NCBI GenBank assembly: GCA_031255055.1 | Contig: JAIRTG010000217.1 | Span: 1 to 12,709, forward strand | Source: Prevotellaceae bacterium | GTDB taxonomy: Bacteria; Bacteroidota; Bacteroidia; Bacteroidales; Paludibacteraceae | Direction: 5' to 3' | Length of the DNA: 12,709 nucleotides | Part shown: one piece after another, positions 7,344 through 12,709 of the stretch | Numbering within the stretch: the stretch's first letter is position 1 | Layout: each line of letters begins with the position of its first letter | Made by a program: the position numbers and the translations under genes | Notes under the pieces: model-generated | Told to the model about the DNA's origin: nothing | What the model saw: the letters and a program-made list of their open reading frames with translations, nothing else | Database searches by the model: none

Positions 7344-9383
7344 ATGAAAAGTATTTCGAAAAATCCGTACCGCACACTTGGTTTGCTTGCCGGCGCCTCG
7401 GCAGGAGAAATCAACACACGAGTCAACCATCTTCGCCTGTACATTGAAGCTGAACAGGAAGTACCAAAGGATAAAGATTTTGGTTTTTCCAACGCTATGG
7501 GCAAACCGGAACGTACCGACGCATCGGTTGATAAGGCAAAAGCCGAGTTGAACTTGGACAAAGACAAGGTATCTCACGCACTATTCTGGTTTTGGAACGA
7601 CAATGACATTTCCGACGAGGCAGCTTTCGATGCCTTGAAAGAAGGCGATACAAATACGGCTATGAATATATGGAAAAGACTCACAAACAGAGGCGAAGTG
7701 ACGGAGCGGAATGTTTCGGCTTTTTTGAATCTCTCCACCTTATTGCTCTACCTGAGTATAAAAGGAGAAGAACAAAGCGCTAACATTGAAAATGGCTTGC
7801 GCTTGAAAATCCGATTTCTCGAAAGCCATTTTTCGGAAATTTTTGTAGAAAAAGTAGGTAGTAAAATCATTCGGAAAGAGACTGTCGAACTTGAACGCCG
7901 GCTTCTGAATCAACTATGGCATGATATGGGAAAAACAAGAGAAGCGCTGGTTGATGTTGTTTTCGGATTGACGTTCGCGGCAAAAGAGACTATTTTAAAC
8001 GAATGGTCGGCTACCGTAGCATCGGATATTCAAAATAAAGTACAAGCTTGCTCCGGCAAAAGAAAGGGAAATCCGGAAGAAGCCATTCAATATGGTTATG
8101 AATTACACAATTCGATTATCAGCGATTTGCGACTATTGGCGAAAGCTAACGGGAAAAAATTGACTTACAGCAATGCCGCCGATAGTGTTGCCGAAGAATT
8201 ATTACAATGCAGCATTGACGAATATAACTCATGCCAGGAAGATATCTTTAAACTCCTGATAATGTTGCCGAAATCAATAGATTTAATTCACAAAGCACAA
8301 GAAATTGTAGTAGGCAACCGTGTAAAACAACGTTGCGACGAAAATCTCAGAATTATCGATCCTAATGAACAAAATAGAAAAAAACAAGAAGACGCAGAAA
8401 AACGCAGGGAAAAAGAAGAACGTTCCCGGAGAGAAGAAGAAAGGCGGCGACAAGAAGAGGCGCGTCGCCAAAGAGAAGAAGAGGAACGACGGAGGAGAGA
8501 AGAAGAAAGGCGGCGACAAGAAGAAAAGGAACGGCGGCGTAAGCAACGTATTTCAATTTTGGGAATCAAGCTGCGTGGAAACGCCCTTTGGGTCGGTTTG
8601 AAGTGGGTTTTTGGGGTTTCCTTGTTTTTTTTCGGACTATTAGTCTTGTGCGAATATCAATGGCAAGCATTGTCGAATCCGGCAAACAAGTATATACGTG
8701 ATCTGCCGTACGCCTGTTTGTTTTTTTGGTTCTTTTTCCTTTCGTGGGGAATCACAAGTCTGGTTATTAAATATCATAAAACGTTCGGCATTTTCCTCCA
8801 CTTCCTTACCAATGTGATGATGTTGCTTTTATGCATGAGCATTTATCCTATTATACATGAAAAGGCAGAACTGACGACATTTGATAAAGTTATATTTATT
8901 CTAACAGGCTTTTTCATATGGTTACATGCCCACTTTCAGGTTAAAAGGGAGATGAACAAGGGCCACAACGTTAATATGATATCGAGCCTGTTCAAACCGC
9001 AAGGCTCGCCGGGCATTGTATTTCTGGCTCGCTTTTTTCGGTCGATGACAATTCCATTTATCATTCTATCGGTAATCTTCATCGCCAATCTGACCGTTAA
9101 TCCGTTTTGGCGGGCTGTTTTTTGGATTTATGGATTCCTGTGGGTTTGGGGAAATATCAATGTGATGCTTGCCTGCAATATGCAATACAGGAACAAATCC
9201 GGACTGTCTCTTTTTTGGATCTTGCAGCACGTAATGCTTTTCCTGCCCGAAGCAGGCGCATTCCTGATATGGTATTTCAACTGGTTACCTGTACCGAAGT
9301 GGGTGACGGTTGCATATAGCATTTACGGGGTTTTTTGGTTAATTGCAACAATAGGTTCGCTTATGCAAATGAAAAACAAATAA
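7344..9383 (+). CDS. J-domain-like membrane protein with long charged coiled coil
   Basis: The 679-residue protein opens with NPYRTLGLLAGASAGEI, like the first helices of a DnaJ J-domain. The HPD tripeptide that triggers Hsp70 ATPase is missing: the expected place reads YIEAEQEV. The signature SHALFWFW (77-84) follows, then a helical region to about 335. Residues about 344-402 are almost entirely Arg, Glu, Lys and Gln, a long charged helix or coiled coil. From about 413 to the end there are roughly eight hydrophobic segments, so the N-terminal half should be cytoplasmic. The first 335 residues are paralogous to the next gene, about three-quarters identical over the first 137. The start aligns with the paralogue start. 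It lies 46 bases after the kinase gene. I infer a membrane-placed co-chaperone; the membrane part is unrecognised. Confidence 0.75.
   Translation: MKSISKNPYRTLGLLAGASAGEINTRVNHLRLYIEAEQEVPKDKDFGFSNAMGKPERTDASVDKAKAELNLDKDKVSHALFWFWNDNDISDEAAFDALKEGDTNTAMNIWKRLTNRGEVTERNVSAFLNLSTLLLYLSIKGEEQSANIENGLRLKIRFLESHFSEIFVEKVGSKIIRKETVELERRLLNQLWHDMGKTREALVDVVFGLTFAAKETILNEWSATVASDIQNKVQACSGKRKGNPEEAIQYGYELHNSIISDLRLLAKANGKKLTYSNAADSVAEELLQCSIDEYNSCQEDIFKLLIMLPKSIDLIHKAQEIVVGNRVKQRCDENLRIIDPNEQNRKKQEDAEKRREKEERSRREEERRRQEEARRQREEEERRRREEERRRQEEKERRRKQRISILGIKLRGNALWVGLKWVFGVSLFFFGLLVLCEYQWQALSNPANKYIRDLPYACLFFWFFFLSWGITSLVIKYHKTFGIFLHFLTNVMMLLLCMSIYPIIHEKAELTTFDKVIFILTGFFIWLHAHFQVKREMNKGHNVNMISSLFKPQGSPGIVFLARFFRSMTIPFIILSVIFIANLTVNPFWRAVFWIYGFLWVWGNINVMLACNMQYRNKSGLSLFWILQHVMLFLPEAGAFLIWYFNWLPVPKWVTVAYSIYGVFWLIATIGSLMQMKNK
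7522..7561 (+). repeat. 40-base exact repeat, copy 1 (J-like paralogue pair)
   Basis: Forty bases here are identical to 9575-9614 and lie at the same codon position in the two paralogues (residues about 60-73). Flanking sequence is also very similar, so this is the best-preserved core of a gene duplication. Confidence 0.9.
8428..8524 (+). repeat. Direct repeat in the coiled-coil coding segment, 66-base offset
   Basis: A 31-base string (8428-8458) recurs exactly at 8494-8524, an offset of 66 bases or 22 codons. Both copies encode REEERRRQEE. This suggests the charged helix grew by in-frame duplication and may vary in length between strains. Confidence 0.85.
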
Positions 9384-9396
9384 AAATTGATTGAAT

Positions 9397-11244
9397 ATGA
9401 ATAGTATTTTAAACAATCCGTACCGTACGCTTGGTTTGCTTGCCGGTGCCTCGGCAAGGGAAATCAACACACGAGTCAACAGGCTCCGCATGTACATCGA
9501 AGCGAAAGTAGAAGTACCAAAGAATGAAGATTTTGGTTTTCTCGAAGCTATGGGCAAACCAAAACGTACCGACACATCGGTTGATAAGGCAAAAGCCGAG
9601 TTGAACTTGGACAATGACAAGATCTCTCACGCACTATTCTGGTTTTGGAAAGGCAATGACATTACCGATGAGCCGGCCTTTGATGCGTTGAAAGATCTGG
9701 ATGCCGATACAGCTATCGAAATATGGCAAAAGCTCACCCACAAAGGCGAAGTAACCGAACGGAACAGTTCTGCTTTTCTGAATCTTTCTTCCTTATTGCT
9801 TTACTTGGGTATGAGCAGAAAGACCATTAACAAAGCTTATTTTGAGAAAGGCTTGCGGTTGAAAATCCAGTTTCTCGAAAGTCCTTTTTTTAAAGACTTT
9901 GTGAAAAAAATAGGCGGTGAAACCGTTCGAATAGAGGTCGTCGAACTTGAACACTGGTTTTTGAATCAGACTCTGCACGACTCGGAGAAAACAAAAGGAT
10001 TGACGCCTGCAAAAATGGCTGAAATACTTTTGGAACAGACTTTTAAAGCCAAAAAGGATTTTCTGAAAGAATGCTCCGACGCCCTTGCCAAAGAGATTGA
10101 AGACAAGGTAAAAACTTGTTCCGACAAAAGGAGCAAAACACCGGAAAAAGCCAACATATTGGGCGATGAATTGTACAGTTCCGTTTACAGCGATTTGCGT
10201 TCATTAGAAAAAATAGTTGGAAAAAACAACCTGACTTACAGCAATGCGGCTGATGCTGTCGCCGAAGAAATCCTGCAATGTTCCATCGACTTCTACAACA
10301 AAAGTAAAAATCAGGATACGGAAAAATTGCCCTTATTAGAGGCGTTGAACAAGGTAATCGAACAGCCGCGCGCGAAAACCATTAGCAACGCCCAAATGTT
10401 GCTGGCAGAAGCAAAGCCCCATCTCAATAAATTAAAAATGACGATTGATGCAAAAAAGAAAAAAGGCAGTATAAACGAAAGGAAAACAGCCTTGATGTTA
10501 TTGGAGAAAGCCCACTCAATAGCCGTAGGACATGCCGTCAAACAACGGTGCGAGGAAAATAAAAAGCGCTTGCCCAATAATCAGGAAGAGCCGGATTTCA
10601 ACACTATTTACCTGAATCAGAGTATTCGCGTTGCAGACAGTGCTTTAGGAATGGCTTTCGAGGAGATTAAGGTCTTGGGAATAACCCCGCAACGTAGGGA
10701 AGGTATAAAACGTCTGCTCAACGAAATCTCCGCTATGGATCTGACGGCGGACTACCGGAAAAACGTAGCGCAAATCCAAGAACAAATAGCTAACGGCGGA
10801 GGCGACTCGAAAGTAAACAGGACGATTGATGAATTGATAAAACTTCTCAAAGAAAATAAAACAATAATCCCTGAAGAGGTGGAGCCAAACCTCAGAATCG
10901 TAAAAGATGCTTTGGGCGGAAGCGATGATACCTATTTGCAAATAAGTACGGCAATAGCAAATAAGATATTGGGTAATTATATTGAGGTCATAAATTCAGC
11001 ACAGGAACGTATAAATGATGCGTATGATAAAGAGTCGGCATTGCTTACATTAAAAAACATAATTGCTAAAGCAATACCGGATATAAACCGATTAAAGAAT
11101 TGGGATTTGACCGCAGATTTCAGAAATCGCCTTGAAACGAACAATTCGGCGCTTTCAAATTTAATGGGACAACTTGAGGGTATCATACCGCCATCGCCCC
11201 AAAAAAGAAATAAATGGAATTGGTTTAAAAATATATTCGATTAA
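9397..11244 (+). CDS. Soluble J-domain-like paralogue
   Basis: The 615-residue protein repeats the N-terminal design of its neighbour: MNSILNNPYRTLGLLAGASA, no HPD, and SHALFWFW (77-84). Paralogy extends to the VKQRCEEN motif (381-388, matching VKQRCDEN of the neighbour), with extra helical text inserted at about 303-375. In place of the neighbour's coiled coil and membrane segments it has about 220 residues of soluble, mostly helical sequence with a short internal echo, DLTADYRKN (448-456) and DLTADFRNR (570-578). I chose ATG 9397, not the in-frame TTG at 9391, because it aligns exactly with the paralogue start. It begins 13 bases after the neighbour's stop. It is probably the cytoplasmic co-chaperone or substrate adaptor of the same Hsp70 system; this is inference. 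Confidence 0.78.
   Translation: MNSILNNPYRTLGLLAGASAREINTRVNRLRMYIEAKVEVPKNEDFGFLEAMGKPKRTDTSVDKAKAELNLDNDKISHALFWFWKGNDITDEPAFDALKDLDADTAIEIWQKLTHKGEVTERNSSAFLNLSSLLLYLGMSRKTINKAYFEKGLRLKIQFLESPFFKDFVKKIGGETVRIEVVELEHWFLNQTLHDSEKTKGLTPAKMAEILLEQTFKAKKDFLKECSDALAKEIEDKVKTCSDKRSKTPEKANILGDELYSSVYSDLRSLEKIVGKNNLTYSNAADAVAEEILQCSIDFYNKSKNQDTEKLPLLEALNKVIEQPRAKTISNAQMLLAEAKPHLNKLKMTIDAKKKKGSINERKTALMLLEKAHSIAVGHAVKQRCEENKKRLPNNQEEPDFNTIYLNQSIRVADSALGMAFEEIKVLGITPQRREGIKRLLNEISAMDLTADYRKNVAQIQEQIANGGGDSKVNRTIDELIKLLKENKTIIPEEVEPNLRIVKDALGGSDDTYLQISTAIANKILGNYIEVINSAQERINDAYDKESALLTLKNIIAKAIPDINRLKNWDLTADFRNRLETNNSALSNLMGQLEGIIPPSPQKRNKWNWFKNIFD
9575..9614 (+). repeat. 40-base exact repeat, copy 2 (J-like paralogue pair)
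   Basis: This is the partner of 7522-7561, in the same codon positions of the second paralogue. The two copies are 2053 bases apart in direct orientation, so recombination between them could remove or fuse the genes. Confidence 0.9.
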
Positions 11245-11265
11245 TAATTTTAATTTGTAAAAACA

Positions 11266-12201
11266 ATGAAAAAGATTTTATTAACAATCGGTCTTGCGAT
11301 AAGCCTAAGCGCTTTTGCTGAGACACCCCGTTCGACAACGGACGAAGTACAGAAAGATTTGCAAGCGGTGAAAACCGAAATGCAATCGCTCCGGTCAAAA
11401 ACATCGCGATTAGAAAGTGAAGTCACCTCTCTGAAAGCGCAACTCAAAAAAGCGAATGAGATCATCGACGGCTTGAAACAGACCACGCAAGCATTAGAAC
11501 AATCTACCGAGCAAAACAACAAGGCAATCCGGGAAACAGCCGACCGGTTGGGCGTAAAAATTTCCACGACGGAAGAAACTGCCAACCGGCGAATAAGTAA
11601 AGTAGGCAGCAACACAATACTCTACATTATTATCGTATTCCTGCTCGCTATTGTGCTTTTGGGATTGGTATACTGGTTCCTCAGCAAGCGGCAACGGGAA
11701 ACAAAAGAGGAACTCGAAAAAGATGTATTGGGTAACTTTGGAAAAGTGGTCGACGAACTGATTCAGAAAATAAATGAACAGCCTATTCCGGATAGCGAAA
11801 TCAAACCGGAGAAGATAGACCATTCATTCTTTCTGAAATCTGCCCGCGAAATTATCGTCATTGAGCGCAATTTGAGTTTGATGGACGATAAAACCAAAGG
11901 AAAAAAACAGTTAGAACGTTCTCTCGAATCGTTGAAAGACAATCTGTTGGCTCATGGTTATAAAATTACGCCTCTATTAGGAAAACAATTCAATGAAGGT
12001 ATGAAAGTTATTGTAATCGAATCAATTTTAGATGAAAATATGGAACCGGGAGACGAAATTATCTGCAAAATAATTGAACCTCAGGTACTTTACGAGGGCA
12101 AAATGATTCAAGCAGCACAAGTAGTATTAAAAGTAGGTCCTCAAAAAGAGGACGTACCAACGGAGAATAATGAAGAAATTAATGATGACGAAAATCTTTA
12201 A
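11266..12201 (+). CDS. Membrane-anchored GrpE-like nucleotide exchange factor with periplasmic coiled coil
   Basis: The 311-residue protein has a signal peptide (1-18, cleavage after AFA), a heptad-like coiled coil (about 25-110), one membrane segment (about 117-139), then KRQR, which places the C-terminal half in the cytoplasm by the positive-inside rule. That half resembles GrpE, the Hsp70 nucleotide exchange factor: a helical stretch (about 190-230, AREIIVIERNLSLMDDK onward) and a beta-rich head (about 231-290) with GYKITPLLGKQF, MEPGDEI and a closing EGKMIQAAQVVLKV, comparable to GrpE endings of the NGRxIRxAxVxVAK type. Normal GrpE is soluble and about 200 residues; fusion to a signal peptide, periplasmic coil and membrane anchor is unusual. 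The next gene, 12 bases on, is an Hsp70, its expected partner. The GrpE call rests on pattern similarity and context. Confidence 0.72.
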   Translation: MKKILLTIGLAISLSAFAETPRSTTDEVQKDLQAVKTEMQSLRSKTSRLESEVTSLKAQLKKANEIIDGLKQTTQALEQSTEQNNKAIRETADRLGVKISTTEETANRRISKVGSNTILYIIIVFLLAIVLLGLVYWFLSKRQRETKEELEKDVLGNFGKVVDELIQKINEQPIPDSEIKPEKIDHSFFLKSAREIIVIERNLSLMDDKTKGKKQLERSLESLKDNLLAHGYKITPLLGKQFNEGMKVIVIESILDENMEPGDEIICKIIEPQVLYEGKMIQAAQVVLKVGPQKEDVPTENNEEINDDENL

Positions 12202-12213
12202 ATACAAACAATT

Positions 12214-12709
12214 ATGAGCAGAATTAAAATTGACTATGGTATTGACCTTGGTACTACCAATTCAGCAATAGCCAGAATGGTAAAAGGCAACCCCATAATT
12301 ATTAAATCGGATACACTGAAGGATACTATGCCTTCATGTGTGAGTTTTAACAGGAGAGGCGATTGTCTTGTTGGTGATTCAGCAATGAGTGTGTTGAAAA
12401 ACGATTTTATCAGAAGTATGAGAACTTTCGAAAGAGGCACAACCAGCACTTTTATAGAATTCAAGCGTACTATGGGAAAGGACACCAAGTACTCTTGTCA
12501 TAACTTGCAGCGGGAGCTTACCTCGGAAGAACTGTCGGCAGAAGTGTTGAAAAAATTGAAGTCTTTTGTATTGGACGAAAAAAATATTTTATCCATAGTT
12601 ATTACAGTACCTGCAAAATTTTCTGTGCCACAGAATGAGGCAACTATAAGAGCTGCAAAAATGGCCGGATTTGAACAAGTGGTTTTGTTGCAGGAACCTA
12701 TTGCTGCCG
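12214..12709 (+). CDS. Hsp70/DnaK-family protein, N-terminal part
   Basis: The first 165 codons are present; the gene runs off the right edge. The ATP-binding start motif IDLGTTNSA (10-18) is intact. FKRTMGK (83-89) corresponds to the catalytic-lysine region of DnaK (KRLIGR). VITVPAKFSVPQNEAT (129-144) and AGFEQVVLLQEPIAA (151-165) match the DnaK segments VPAYFNDxQRxAT and EPTAA, with changes such as N141 where DnaK has arginine. It is therefore a divergent Hsp70, probably not the housekeeping DnaK. It begins 12 bases after the GrpE-like gene. Whether it keeps a substrate-binding domain cannot be seen. The expected role is ATP-driven binding and release of client proteins, with the upstream J-like and GrpE-like proteins as partners. 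Confidence 0.92.
   Translation, partial: MSRIKIDYGIDLGTTNSAIARMVKGNPIIIKSDTLKDTMPSCVSFNRRGDCLVGDSAMSVLKNDFIRSMRTFERGTTSTFIEFKRTMGKDTKYSCHNLQRELTSEELSAEVLKKLKSFVLDEKNILSIVITVPAKFSVPQNEATIRAAKMAGFEQVVLLQEPIAA

Noticed and set aside
8283..8601. Open frames in several registers across the coiled-coil segment (Ser-, Phe- or Lys-rich)
   Set aside because: They are by-products of the purine-rich repeat that encodes the Arg/Glu helix of the J-like membrane protein.
9391..9396. TTG at 9391 as the start of the soluble J-like protein
   Set aside because: ATG 9397 gives a start that aligns residue for residue with the paralogue at 7344 and is the stronger codon.
1..12709. CRISPR arrays, tRNA or rRNA genes, insertion sequences, integrases or attachment sites
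   Set aside because: No regularly spaced repeats, cloverleaf-like sequence, transposase or recombinase text, or terminal inverted repeats were seen by eye on either strand.

Overview
The window most resembles a chromosome segment of a Bacteroidales-type bacterium. The evidence is moderate GC, A-rich translation starts with few Shine-Dalgarno sequences, a TAnnTTTG-type promoter element, and a decayed FtsX-like permease and a lipoprotein of styles common in Bacteroides relatives. The genus cannot be fixed from the sequence alone.

Left edge (1-985). On the minus strand lie the first 39 codons of a lipoprotein (possibly a glycoside-hydrolase-2-like enzyme) and the decayed start of an FtsX/MacB-type ABC permease. 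Then comes about 580 bases with no convincing gene. Its right part is AT-rich and probably holds the promoter of the plus-strand operon.

Main region (986 to the right edge). Nine plus-strand genes lie head to tail with gaps of 12-50 bases or 4-base ATGA overlaps, and no terminator is visible. They look like one operon of at least 11.7 kb that continues off the window. In order: (1) an ECF-like sigma factor; (2) a small acidic protein made of two fused copies of one domain, perhaps an anti-sigma-like regulator; (3) an FHA / double zinc-ribbon / Ser-Thr kinase; (4) a PP2C phosphatase; (5) a second Ser-Thr kinase with a helical-repeat linker and a WD40-like C-terminus; (6, 7) two tandem paralogues with a J-domain-like N-terminus lacking HPD, one with about eight membrane segments and one soluble; (8) a membrane-anchored protein whose cytoplasmic part resembles the nucleotide exchange factor GrpE; (9) the start of an Hsp70/DnaK-family protein.

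How the genes may work together. Genes 3-5 supply protein phosphorylation, dephosphorylation and phosphothreonine reading. Genes 6-9 look like a complete dedicated Hsp70 machine (J-like co-chaperones, exchange factor, Hsp70), with two of its members placed at the membrane. Genes 1-2 look like a private transcription switch. My inference is a membrane-linked stress or conflict-response module in which phospho-signalling controls a specialised Hsp70 system. I do not recognise it as a described system. The family calls rest on visible motifs; the joint function is a hypothesis.
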